64,000 bases of DNA from Tetragenococcus halophilus subsp. flandriensis (GTDB taxonomy: Bacteria; Bacillota; Bacilli; Lactobacillales; Enterococcaceae): assembly GCF_030161475.1 (NCBI RefSeq), contig NZ_BSUG01000002.1, forward strand, positions 18,366-82,365, in the 5' to 3' direction. This document shows, in pieces, positions 8,794 to 16,643 of the stretch; within the stretch, counting starts at the first letter, position 1; every line of letters begins with the position of its first letter. The notes beneath the pieces are model-generated. The model saw only the letters and a program-made list of their open reading frames with translations. It ran no database searches and had not been told where the DNA came from. A program made the translations under genes and the position numbers.

Positions 8794-9981
8794 ATGAAGT
8801 TACTTAAACAAATTGCAACTTACGCGCCAGCATATCAAGGCGTAAAAGATATATTATTAGCTAATGATAAAATTATTGCGATTGAAGATCATATTGATGC
8901 TTCGATCACTGGTATAGATATCGAAGAAATCGATGGTAGAGGAAAAATTGCCGTGCCCGGTTTTATTGACAGCCATTTCCATTTACTAGGTGGCGGTGGC
9001 GAAAATGGCTTTCATAATCGTACGCCAGAGGTTCAATTGAGCCAGTTAACGACAGCCGGCGTGACTACAGTTGTTGGTGTGCTAGGTACTGATGGCGTGG
9101 GTCGTGATGATATGGCTTTATTGAGCAAAGCTCGGGGCTTGGAAACTGAAGGAGTTAGCACTTATATCTATGTAGGTAGCTATCGTTTGCCAGTAACAAC
9201 GATCACTGATTCAGTTATTAAAGATTTAATGGCCATCGACAAGGTGATCGGTATTGGCGAAATTGCAATCGCAGATCATAGAAATGGCGCGCCTACTTTT
9301 ACAGAATTTGCTCATGCGGCAGCTGACGCACGCGTAGGTGGTTTATTAGCAGGCAAAGCTGGTGTAACTAATATTCATGTGGGGCCCGGAAAATCACGTT
9401 TATCATTTATTCGTCAAGCTTTGGAAGAAACAGATATTCCAGTAAGTAATTTTTATCCAACGCATTGTGAAAGAAATGAAGCATTATTGGATGAAGCGAT
9501 TAACTTTGCTAAAGCAGGCGGTGTTTTTGACATTACAGGAAGTGAGAACCCTGATCAAACCTATGAACTCGATGGTTCGATTCCTTTTCGTAAATGTCTA
9601 AAACGGGTTATCGATGAAGGATTGGACACTGATTGCATCACGATGACTTCAGACGGTCAAGGAAGCTTGCCGATTTTTGATGAGAATAACCATTTTGTAG
9701 AAATGGGTGTAGGTAGTTCCAAATCACTATTAACTGGGGTAAAAGAAAGCGTGGAAAAAGAAAATATCCCTTTAGAAATAGCTTTACAAGCAATCACAAG
9801 TAATCCTGCCAAATTGTTGAAGTTTGATAACAAAGGACAATTACATACGGGCTTTGATGCCGACCTTGTATTGTTGGATGAAAATAAGTTATCTATTGAT
9901 ACAGTCATCGCCAAAGGAGAAACAATGGTTGAAGACGGACAAGCAGTCAAATGGGGTACCTTTGAAAAAAATGAAGCATAA
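8794..9981 (+). CDS. iadA: Isoaspartyl (beta-aspartyl) dipeptidase
   Basis: 395 residues, close to the E. coli enzyme length. This zinc amidohydrolase releases beta-aspartyl residues from isoaspartyl dipeptides formed by protein ageing. Seen motifs are the metal pair DSHFHLLGGGGENGF (about residues 60-74), GIGEIAIADHR (about 149-159; the bridging Glu is here), TNIHVGPGKS (His, about 191), YPTHCERN (His, about 221) and TSDGQGS (catalytic Asp, about 285). The start follows AAGGAGACG, and it is co-transcribed with the YfcC-type carrier upstream. All catalytic residues are intact. Confidence 0.92.
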   Translation: MKLLKQIATYAPAYQGVKDILLANDKIIAIEDHIDASITGIDIEEIDGRGKIAVPGFIDSHFHLLGGGGENGFHNRTPEVQLSQLTTAGVTTVVGVLGTDGVGRDDMALLSKARGLETEGVSTYIYVGSYRLPVTTITDSVIKDLMAIDKVIGIGEIAIADHRNGAPTFTEFAHAAADARVGGLLAGKAGVTNIHVGPGKSRLSFIRQALEETDIPVSNFYPTHCERNEALLDEAINFAKAGGVFDITGSENPDQTYELDGSIPFRKCLKRVIDEGLDTDCITMTSDGQGSLPIFDENNHFVEMGVGSSKSLLTGVKESVEKENIPLEIALQAITSNPAKLLKFDNKGQLHTGFDADLVLLDENKLSIDTVIAKGETMVEDGQAVKWGTFEKNEA

Positions 9982-10000
9982 AATTTATTGCACCTTTTGT

Positions 10001-10464
10001 ATTTTCTGACCTAAGTATGGTGAAGAAGGGTCAGCAAATTAGATTTTCTAACCCAAGTCAAGCAAAGAAAGGATAGCAAATAGAAGTTACTGCCCTAAGT
10101 AAATCAAAGAAAGGTTAGCAAATGAGATTTTCTGACTTAAGTCCAGCCAAAAAGGGCCAGTAAATAAAGATTGCTGACCGAAGTATAGTAAAGAGGGGTT
10201 AGTAAACAGGATATTTAAACCCAAGACTAGCAAAAAGGAAGGGCCAAAACTTTGCCTTTTGTCCCTAAGTCTAGCCAAGAAGGGACCATAAGAGAAGTAT
10301 TTGTCCCAAAGTCAGCTCAAGTAAAGGCCAACAGTGGTGTCATTGTCCCCAAGTGCAGCAAAGGAAGGGCCACAAATAGAATAACTGGCCTAAAGTTTAA
10401 CAAGGAAGGGGCCATGAGTCTGGCTTTTAGACTAAAGTCAGGAAAAAGAAGGGCCAGTAAACCA
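10001..10464 (+). repeat. Eleven-unit degenerate 42-bp tandem repeat array with hairpin-forming units
   Basis: The conserved AAGT core recurs at 10013, 10055, 10097, 10139, 10181, 10223 (AAGA), 10267, 10309, 10351, 10393 and 10435. The step is exactly 42 bp except for one step of 44. Unit consensus by eye: attttctgaCCtAAGTct, then AGCAAAgAAgGGccAGc, then AAAtaga. Within most units the left CC arm can pair with the right GG arm around a 14-16-nt purine-rich loop (GACC/GGTC in unit 1, GTCCC/GGGAC in unit 7, TGGCC/GGCCA in unit 10, TGACC/GGTTA in unit 5). Arm bases change while often keeping pairing. A decayed twelfth unit may follow. 42 bp is four helical turns and also 14 codons, but no frame is open throughout. 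Confidence 0.9.
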
Positions 10465-10496
10465 ATAAAATTACACTTATTTCAAAAACAAATCCA

Positions 10497-10525
10497 TTGT
10501 AGTTAACCAACAGCTGTGCTATAGT
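10497..10525 (+). promoter_or_regulatory. Promoter of the THF riboswitch-folT transcript
   Basis: TTGTAG (10497-10502), a 17-nt spacer, then TATAGT (10520-10525) with an extended TGC just ahead. It abuts the end of the 42-bp repeat array, and the riboswitch begins about 33 bases downstream. Confidence 0.65.
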
Positions 10526-10557
10526 CTGTGTGGTGGATAAAACTTCCATTAATAAAT

Positions 10558-10651
10558 CAGAGTAGAAAACGAAGCGTCAAGTGCCGAGAGGATGGGATGT
10601 TGCCTTTTGGACGAAGGACGAAAGTTCGCGGTTTTGTTTTCGCATTCGCTG
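10558..10651 (+). promoter_or_regulatory. Tetrahydrofolate (THF) riboswitch
   Basis: The stretch matches the THF riboswitch consensus block by block: AGAGTAGA at the 5' closing stem, GCGTCAAGTG, GATGGGATGT, CGAAG, TTCGCGG and GCATTCGCT at the 3' side, with the outer CAG/CTG pairing. These are the invariant ligand-site and pseudoknot segments of the class. Downstream lie two hairpins, GCTGCAT/ATGTAGC and CGACAT/ATGTCG (10674-10689), directly before the AAAAAGGAG ribosome site of folT. Control at translation start is therefore likely. Confidence 0.93.
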
Positions 10652-10709
10652 CATTTTTAATGTAGCAGCTCTAGGCGACATTTTATGTCGTAAAAAGGAG
10701 ATGCTAGTC

Positions 10710-11240
10710 ATGACAAAAAAGATCAATGCACATATGATTACTGTGCTAGGGCTATTGATCGCACTAACTGTTATTCTGTCACGTATTTTCGGTTTTGAAA
10801 CACAGTTTATCAAAATTTCTTTTGAATTTGTCCCTAAAATTATTATGGGCGCCTTATTTGGCCCGATGTGGACCGGAATAGGAGCTGTGTTAGCAGATAC
10901 AATTGGTATGATGCTATTTGCTAGATCTGCGTTTTTTCCTGGATTTACATTGAATGCATTTATCGGGGGGCTAATTTATGGTTATTTCTTTTATCAAAAA
11001 GAAGTGACTTGGAAAAACGCTATTCTTTGCTCATTGTCAATTACTATTATTGTCAGCTTGATTTTGACACCGATTTGGTTAATGATTATGTATAATCAAC
11101 CTATTACCAGCGGAGTAATTTGGGGCCCAAGAGTTATAAAAGCTTTAGTTATGTTTCCGATTCAATCAATTTTGAACTATGTTGTGGGACGTGCCCTACC
11201 TTTGAAACGATTGAAAAGTTACTTAAAAACAGTTCGTTAA
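10710..11240 (+). CDS. folT: Folate ECF transporter S component
   Basis: 176 residues from ATG 10710, which sits 9 bases after AAAAAGGAG. ATG 10701 in the same frame is too close to that site. About six membrane helices. Family-typical blocks are SRIFGFETQFIKISFEFVP and GALFGPMWTGIGAVLADTIG, with the FPGFTLNAFIGG segment in the middle. FolT binds folate at the outer face and docks on the shared EcfAA'T module, encoded elsewhere. The THF riboswitch upstream confirms the folate assignment, since it shuts the gene when reduced folate is abundant. Confidence 0.93.
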   Translation: MTKKINAHMITVLGLLIALTVILSRIFGFETQFIKISFEFVPKIIMGALFGPMWTGIGAVLADTIGMMLFARSAFFPGFTLNAFIGGLIYGYFFYQKEVTWKNAILCSLSITIIVSLILTPIWLMIMYNQPITSGVIWGPRVIKALVMFPIQSILNYVVGRALPLKRLKSYLKTVR

Positions 11241-11286
11241 TTAAATGAAATAAAACATCCAAAAGTTGCCGCATTTTTTTGTGGTG

Positions 11287-11325
11287 AAAAACACCTTCTT
11301 TATCTAATAATAAGAAGGTGTTTTT
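11287..11325 (+). terminator. Rho-independent terminator after folT
   Basis: AAAAACACCTTCTT (11287-11300) pairs perfectly with AAGAAGGTGTTTTT (11312-11325): a 14-bp stem, 11-nt loop and terminal T run. Confidence 0.93.
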
Positions 11326-11338
11326 ATTAGATGAAATT

Positions 11339-11368
11339 TTGTTATTTTGTTAATAAGTACGTTAAAAT
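11339..11368 (+). promoter_or_regulatory. Candidate promoter of the GH3 gene
   Basis: TTGTTA (11339-11344), an 18-nt spacer, then TAAAAT (11363-11368), 45 bases ahead of the GH3 start and just after the folT terminator. Confidence 0.5.
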
Positions 11369-11412
11369 AGAAAAGACAATATACGATATACTTAAAAATT
11401 AGGAGAGTAGAG

Positions 11413-12582
11413 ATGAAGAAAAAAGGCGTTATTATTAGTTTAGTGGGTGTTTTGTTGGTGGTTTGCGCGGCTAGTGTTTGGGCGATGACTCGCAATCAGG
11501 AGACAAAAACTGCGACAAGTACTACAAGCAATTCTAGCTCACAAACAACGATGACTAGTAGTTCAGAAGAGGAAGATAATATTACTACAATGATCGATAA
11601 AATGTCATTAGAAGAAAAGGTTGGTCAGTTATTTTTTGCACGGACGCCACAAGAAAATCAAGTGTCTGATCTAGAAGATTATCATTTAGGCGGCTATGTT
11701 TTATTTGGTGAGGATACGGAAAATGCGACAAAAGAAAGCTTACAAGAGAAAGTCCAATCTTTTCAAGAAGCAAGCGATATTCCTCTTTTAATTGGCTCGG
11801 ATGAAGAGGGCGGGACAGTGACACGGATTAGCAATAATCCTGAATTAGTGGACCAGCCTTTTAAAGGACCGCAAGAAATATATGCAGAAGACGGTTGGCA
11901 GGGAATTATTCAAGATACAAAACAAAAGGCAGGGATTCTTGCTGACTTAGGCATTAATGCTGGACTGTTTCCTGATGCTGATGTTTCCACAGATGAAGAG
12001 TCTTTTATCTATGATCGAACCATTGGAATGGATGCAAAAGGAACAAGTGAATATGTGAAAAACGTGGTAGAAACATTAAATGAAGCACAAAGCGGTTCTA
12101 CCTTAAAACATTTTCCTGGTTATGGCGATAACCGTGATTCCCATGTAGAAATTGTGGAAGATGATCGTTCTTTAGATGAATTACGCGAAAATGATTTTCT
12201 ACCCTTTGAAGCAGGTATTAAAGCTGGTGCAGATAGTGTGCTGGTCTCTCATAATATTGTAAATAGTATCGATCAAGAATCTCCTGCATCTATTTCACCT
12301 GAAGTGCATAAAATTTTGCGCGAAGAATTAAACTTTGATGGCGTAGTCATGACTGATGATATGGATATGGCTGGATTGGCTGATTTTATTTCGCAAGAAG
12401 ATGCTGGTCTAGAGGCGTTAAAAGCAGGGAATGATATGGTGATGTCTTCTAGTTATCAATCACAAATTCCTGCAGTCATTCAAGCAGTGGAGGATGGCGA
12501 TTACGCAGAAGAAGAATTGGACGCTTCAGTTGAGCGTGTGTTGGCTTGGAAAGAGGATTTAGGCATTTTATTTAAAAAATAA
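11413..12582 (+). CDS. Exported glycoside hydrolase family 3 enzyme (NagZ-like beta-N-acetylglucosaminidase)
   Basis: 389 residues. An N-terminal hydrophobic segment (residues 5-24, ending in ASVWAMT) anchors or exports it and has no lipobox. A Ser/Thr-rich linker (about 33-52) follows, then the GH3 TIM barrel. Motifs are KMSLEEKVGQLFF, the NagZ loop KHFPGYGDNRDSHVE (about 231-245, whose Asp-His pair acts as general acid/base) and VVMTDDMDMAG (about 311-321, nucleophile Asp). It probably removes GlcNAc from cell-wall muropeptides on the outside of the cell. Its start follows TTAGGAGAG. Confidence 0.85.
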   Translation: MKKKGVIISLVGVLLVVCAASVWAMTRNQETKTATSTTSNSSSQTTMTSSSEEEDNITTMIDKMSLEEKVGQLFFARTPQENQVSDLEDYHLGGYVLFGEDTENATKESLQEKVQSFQEASDIPLLIGSDEEGGTVTRISNNPELVDQPFKGPQEIYAEDGWQGIIQDTKQKAGILADLGINAGLFPDADVSTDEESFIYDRTIGMDAKGTSEYVKNVVETLNEAQSGSTLKHFPGYGDNRDSHVEIVEDDRSLDELRENDFLPFEAGIKAGADSVLVSHNIVNSIDQESPASISPEVHKILREELNFDGVVMTDDMDMAGLADFISQEDAGLEALKAGNDMVMSSSYQSQIPAVIQAVEDGDYAEEELDASVERVLAWKEDLGILFKK

Positions 12583-12628
12583 GTGATTCTTTCTTATAAT
12601 GGAAATAGAAATAAGAAGGGAAGGATTT

Positions 12629-13480
12629 ATGATGACATTGAATAACAATTTTCTTTTGAATGATGGAACGACTTTACCACACATTGCACTTGGAACAATC
12701 GATCTGCAAGGTGGCAAAGGATTTCATCAAGCCCTCGCTGCACTTGATGTTGGTTATCGCGTGCTTGATACAGCAACCAATTATAACAACGAAGGCATGG
12801 TGGGCGAAGTTGTTCGCCGTTCATCGATTCCTAGAGAGCAACTTTATGTAAGTGCAAAACTCCCTGGATTAGCGCATAAATACGATAAAGCGATCGCTCT
12901 TATTCAAGAATCACTTTATCGCACAGGTTTAGATTATTTTGATAAATTTCTTATCCATTGGCCTAACCCTAAAGAAGGTTTGTATGTTGAAGCTTGGAAA
13001 GCTTTAGTTGACGCACAAAAATATGGCTTGATCAAAACCATTGGTGTTTCCAACTTCTTACCGGAACATTTGGATAATATTATTGAAGCAACCGACGTAA
13101 CCCCGGCAACCAACCAAATTGAACGTCATCCTTATTTTAATAATAAGGAATTGGTTCAAGAAAATGACAAACGCGGCATTTTATCTGAAGCATGGAGTCC
13201 GTTTGGTCGTGAAATCAACGATGTATTGACCAATGACACCATTAAAGAAATCGCAGAAAAATACGATCGTAGTCCTGCACAAGTGATTATTAACTGGGAC
13301 AATCAAAATCATGTCTTTCCAGTTGTTCGCTCAGCTGATCCTAAGCATCAATACGAAAACTTTCATTATACAGACTTTGAATTAGCACAAGAAGATCTGG
13401 ATAAAATTGATGCTTTAGACAAAGGCGAAGCAGGTCGTGTTGAAGGTCAAAATCCAAATGAATACGAAGAGTTTGTCTAA
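12629..13480 (+). CDS. Aldo/keto reductase (AKR5-like)
   Basis: 283 residues from ATG 12629 (site AAGGGAAGGA); ATG 12632 is equally possible. A longer frame from 12599 lies on the TATAAT box (12595-12600) and is unlikely. It is a TIM-barrel NADPH-dependent reductase of small aldehydes or ketones. The catalytic tetrad is complete: D47 and Y52 in DTATNYN, K77 in SAKLPG and H110 in IHWPN. The cofactor side shows VVRSADPKHQYEN. It has the highly similar, broken copy directly downstream, and itself looks intact. Confidence 0.9.
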   Translation: MMTLNNNFLLNDGTTLPHIALGTIDLQGGKGFHQALAALDVGYRVLDTATNYNNEGMVGEVVRRSSIPREQLYVSAKLPGLAHKYDKAIALIQESLYRTGLDYFDKFLIHWPNPKEGLYVEAWKALVDAQKYGLIKTIGVSNFLPEHLDNIIEATDVTPATNQIERHPYFNNKELVQENDKRGILSEAWSPFGREINDVLTNDTIKEIAEKYDRSPAQVIINWDNQNHVFPVVRSADPKHQYENFHYTDFELAQEDLDKIDALDKGEAGRVEGQNPNEYEEFV

Positions 13481-13488
13481 TAAATGAG

Positions 13489-13520
13489 AAAGAGCATGTC
13501 TGTTTAGGCATGCTTTTTTT
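13489..13520 (+). terminator. Rho-independent terminator after aldo/keto reductase
   Basis: AAAGAGCATG (13489-13498) pairs with CATGCTTTTT (13509-13518), one G-U pair, followed by T residues. Confidence 0.85.
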
Positions 13521-13544
13521 ATTGGATTTACGAGGAGGGTAATC

Positions 13545-14379
13545 ATGACATTGTAGGATAAATTTTATTTAAATGTTGGCACAACTTTACCCCATGTTGG
13601 ATTAGGTACAGTTCATATTCAAGGTGATAAAGGTATTTACCAAGCTCATTTGGGTTATCGCATTCTCGATACCGCCACAGATTAATAATGAAGGTATGGT
13701 GGATAAAGCTGTTCGAAGCTCTTCTATTCCCAGAAAACAACTTTATATAAGCGATAAACTCCCCGGATTAGCGCATAAATACGATAAAGCGATTGCGCTC
13801 ATTCAAGAATCACTTTATCGCCCAGGTTTAGACTATTTCGATATGTATTTGATCCATTGGGCCAGTTCTAAAGAAGAATTATATGTCAAAGCTTGCTAAG
13901 CCCTGTTGGATGCGCAGAAATATGGCTTGATTAAGACAATTGGTGTTTCCAACTTTTTACCTGAACATTTGGATAATATCATTGAGGCAACAGATGTAAC
14001 TCCAGCAACGAATCAAATTGAACGTTACCCTTATTTTAATAATAAGGAATTAATTGCAGAAAATGACAAACGTGGTATCGTTTCTGAAGTTTGGAGTCCT
14101 TATGCCCACGAAATCAATGATACTTTAACCAATGCTACGATCAAAGAAATTGCTAAAAAATATGACCGCAGTCCTGCGCAAGTGATTCTTAACTGGGACA
14201 ATCAACATCATGTCTTTCCAGTGGTAAGGTCTGCCAGCCAAAAACATCAATACGATAATTTCCACTATTTAGACTTTGAATTAGCTCAAGAAGATATGGA
14301 TAAAATTGATGCTTTAGACCAAGGCGAAAAAGGCCGCATCGAAGGCCAAAATCCCAATGAATATGAAGAGTTTATATAA
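13545..14379 (+). pseudogene. Decayed tandem duplicate of the aldo/keto reductase
   Basis: From ATG 13545 (site GAGGAGGG) the sequence is collinear with the reductase at 12629-13480 but carries several lesions. There is a stop at codon 4 (13554-13556), a loss of four codons after IYQA, and a 2-bp deletion in the DTATNY active-site region near 13680 that shifts frame. A TAA at 13897-13899 replaces the Trp-Lys of the parent. The last 157 codons (13906-14376) remain open and very similar to the parent. Protein similarity stays high up to the shared NPNEYEEF end, so the duplication is fairly young. Confidence 0.93.
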
Positions 14380-14754
14380 TAATGAGGACAGTGCTTTTTC
14401 AGACATATGTTTTGAACTTGATTTCAGATTCTAGAAACAATAGACTTATGTGCTAAAATCAATGCTCAGGACATAGAAATGAATACGTGGCAGTTAAAAG
14501 CCTTTGTTTTATTAAAAATTTTGATAAAACAAAGGCTTTTTTATAATGAAATCATAAACGCTTACTTTTTAATAAAAGGACAAAAACAGTAAATAAATTC
14601 GTTTTTTTTTGAAAATTCTTGCGAGCTCTTTGATGATGGGGATAATAGCGATAAAAAATGACAGAGTATTTATAATAAATTTGCATGTTACCGGGATGTT
14701 TGTTAGTCTAGATAACATGTATTAACACTAAATTAAAAATGAGGAGTGTTTATT
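14380..14754. other. Gene-free 375-bp stretch before the osmolyte transporter genes
   Basis: It holds the terminator at 14496-14543, an isolated TATAAT (14671-14676), and an interrupted palindrome TGTTA-GTCTAGA-TAACA (14701-14717) nested in a wider ATGTTA/TAACAT repeat. That palindrome could be an operator for salt-responsive control, but no known consensus was recognised. I saw no c-di-AMP riboswitch. Confidence 0.5.
14496..14543 (+). terminator. Rho-independent terminator after the aldo/keto reductase pseudogene
   Basis: AAAAGCCTTTGTTTTAT (14496-14512) pairs perfectly with ATAAAACAAAGGCTTTT (14524-14540), followed by T residues. The 17-bp stem could work in both directions. Confidence 0.92.
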
Positions 14755-14805
14755 ATGAGAGCAGACAAATCTGATCCATATGTCGAGGTGTCCGCCCATT
14801 ATTAA
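14755..14805 (+). CDS. 16-codon ORF overlapping the start of the first OpuABC gene
   Basis: ATG 14755 follows the strong site GAGGAG; the frame encodes 16 residues (MRADKSDPYVEVSAHY) and stops at 14805, 25 bases past the ATG 14780 of the next gene. That ATG has no ribosome site of its own, so coupling by re-initiation is likely. It may be a truncated relic of an upstream gene, as argued for 16602-16643. Confidence 0.35.
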   Translation: MRADKSDPYVEVSAHY

Positions 14806-16528
14806 TTTTTTAGAAACCTCGATACCGATAGCTGACTGGGTAGATCGTATTGTTGATTGGTTAACTGAACATCTTGCCTTCTTTTTTTCAATGATTCAAA
14901 CAATCGGGCAATTTGTGATGGATACTCTATCCAATGGACTATCCGTAATTCCGCCAATGATAATGATTTTGCTATTAACGGTAGCGACCTACTTTATTTT
15001 TAAAAAACGGTGGCAGATGCCCGTCTTCGTTTTGATTGGTTTATTATTTATTTACAATCAAGACATGTGGTCAGATCTGATGTACACATTGACATTAGTC
15101 ATTTTATCAAGTTTAATTTCTGTAATGATTGGGATACCACTGGGAATTTTGATGGCTAAAAGTAATAAAGTAGAAATTGTCATAAAACCGATTTTAGATA
15201 TCATGCAGACCATGCCTGGTTTTGTCTATTTGATACCAGCAGTCGCCTTTTTTGGCATTGGTATGGTTCCTGGTGTGTTTGCTTCAGTTATTTTTGCTTT
15301 ACCACCAACTGTAAGATTAACCAACTTGGGAATTCGCCAAGTGGATGAGGAGTTAAAAGAAGCTTCCGATTCCTTTGGCGGAACGCTTTGGCAAAAACTT
15401 TATAAACTAGAAATGCCTCTTGCTAAAGGAAGCATTTTTGCTGGGATTAACCAAACCATCATGCTCAGTCTATCTATGGTAGTTATTAGCTCTATGATTG
15501 GCGCACCAGGATTGGGACAGGGCGTTTTAGCAGCAGTACAACGTTCTGAAGTTGGGAATGGTTTTGTTTATGGCGTAGGGATTGTTATTTTAGCGATTCT
15601 AATGGATCGTGTGGCGCAACGAATGAACCAACCCAGTAAAAAACAAGCCAATCTAACTGCCAAAACGACGAAGCGACGTAAGCAATTGATTGGCGGACTT
15701 GTTGTTGCAGCAGTTGCTTTGATTACAGTGCTTGGCTTAACCGCTCCCGGTCGTTCAAATAAAGGCACAATCACCTTATCTTATATCAATTTAGATACTG
15801 AGTTGGCTTCGACAAATGTCATTGCTCAAGTTTTAAGAGACGAAGGATATGAAGTAAATACAATCGCTTTAGATATTCCCGTGATGTGGGAAGCTGTAGC
15901 CAACGGCGAAGCTGATGCTATGGTTGGTGCCTGGCCGGCAACCAATCAAACCCAATATGATATGTTTGGCGGCCAAATGGATAAATTAGGCGCAAATTTA
16001 GAAAAAAGCGCCCAAACTGGTTTGGTTGTTCCTGCTTATATGGAAGATGTTGAAAGTATTGAGGATTTAACCAACCAAGCTGACCAAGAAATCGTGGGCG
16101 TTGAGCCCGGTACAGGGACTTCAGACGCTACTGATGAAACGATTGAGGCTTACCCGAATTTATCTGATTGGGAACAAATCAATTCTTCAACTGCAGCCAT
16201 GATTGCTGAATTAGATCAAGCGATTAAACAAGAAGAACCCATTGTGGTTTCAATCTTTGCCCCGCATTGGATTTTTTCGCGTTATGATTTAACGATGTTA
16301 GAAGATCCCAAAGAAACTATGGGAGAACCTGAAAATATTGAAACCATGGCACGAGAAGGATTAGAAGAAGACGAACCAGAAGCTTATCAAATATTAGATA
16401 ATTTTCAGTGGGAAATTGACGATATGCAATCTGTGATGTTAGAAATAGAAAATGGTGCTGAACCTGAAGAGGCGGCGCAAAACTGGATTAGTGAAAATCC
16501 AGAAAAAGTTGAGCATTGGACTGAATAA
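14780..16528 (+). CDS. Glycine-betaine-type ABC permease fused to substrate-binding protein, copy 1 (divergent)
   Basis: 582 residues with the OpuABC/BusAB plan: an amphipathic start, a permease domain of several helices (about 45-280) with the EAxxxxG-type coupling loop ([20 protein letters not shown]), one more anchor helix (about 305-322), and an extracytoplasmic binding domain (about 330-582). Paralogues follow at 16636 and 19731. This copy differs in the ligand pocket. It reads GAWPATNQTQ where the others read GAWLPTTH or GAWLPITH, and SIFAPHWIF where they have SAWSPHWIF or TGWNPYWIF, so one pocket Trp is Phe here. The substrate may therefore differ. No ATPase gene precedes it. The start codon is uncertain because the ATG lacks a ribosome site. 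Confidence 0.85.
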   Translation: MSRCPPIINFLETSIPIADWVDRIVDWLTEHLAFFFSMIQTIGQFVMDTLSNGLSVIPPMIMILLLTVATYFIFKKRWQMPVFVLIGLLFIYNQDMWSDLMYTLTLVILSSLISVMIGIPLGILMAKSNKVEIVIKPILDIMQTMPGFVYLIPAVAFFGIGMVPGVFASVIFALPPTVRLTNLGIRQVDEELKEASDSFGGTLWQKLYKLEMPLAKGSIFAGINQTIMLSLSMVVISSMIGAPGLGQGVLAAVQRSEVGNGFVYGVGIVILAILMDRVAQRMNQPSKKQANLTAKTTKRRKQLIGGLVVAAVALITVLGLTAPGRSNKGTITLSYINLDTELASTNVIAQVLRDEGYEVNTIALDIPVMWEAVANGEADAMVGAWPATNQTQYDMFGGQMDKLGANLEKSAQTGLVVPAYMEDVESIEDLTNQADQEIVGVEPGTGTSDATDETIEAYPNLSDWEQINSSTAAMIAELDQAIKQEEPIVVSIFAPHWIFSRYDLTMLEDPKETMGEPENIETMAREGLEEDEPEAYQILDNFQWEIDDMQSVMLEIENGAEPEEAAQNWISENPEKVEHWTE

Positions 16529-16601
16529 GTCGTAACGGAAAAAAACTGCAGGAATGAAAATTCTGGCAGTTTTTGTTTTATAAAAATAAGGAGTGTCTAA
16601 A

Positions 16602-16643
16602 TTGAATAAAAACCGAATAGAAGTAGTGATTGCACATGGCTGA
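16602..16643 (+). CDS. 13-codon ORF, probable relic of a betaine-ATPase gene start
   Basis: TTG 16602 follows AAGGAGTG and encodes MNKNRIEVVIAHG, ending at 16643 and overlapping the ATG 16636 of the next permease gene. The first seven codons match the start of the real ATPase gene (TTG 18485, MSKVRVE) at 16 of 21 bases. Its stop overlaps the permease start just as the ATPase stop overlaps permease copy 3 by 8 bases. A large in-frame or near-frame deletion of an ATPase gene would leave exactly this. Confidence 0.45.
   Translation: MNKNRIEVVIAHG

Noticed and set aside
10001..10464. CRISPR array
   Set aside because: No stretch alternates between an invariant repeat and unrelated spacers; all 42 positions are loosely related in every unit, and no cas gene is present.
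10087..10506. Open frames inside the 42-bp array on both strands (10252-10506 plus; 10087-10278 minus)
   Set aside because: They cover only part of the array, lack ribosome sites, and the 44-bp step breaks any common repeat frame. They are by-products of a 42-bp period being a multiple of three.
14380..14780. c-di-AMP riboswitch before the osmolyte genes
   Set aside because: None of the conserved ydaO-type blocks could be found; only a short palindrome is present.
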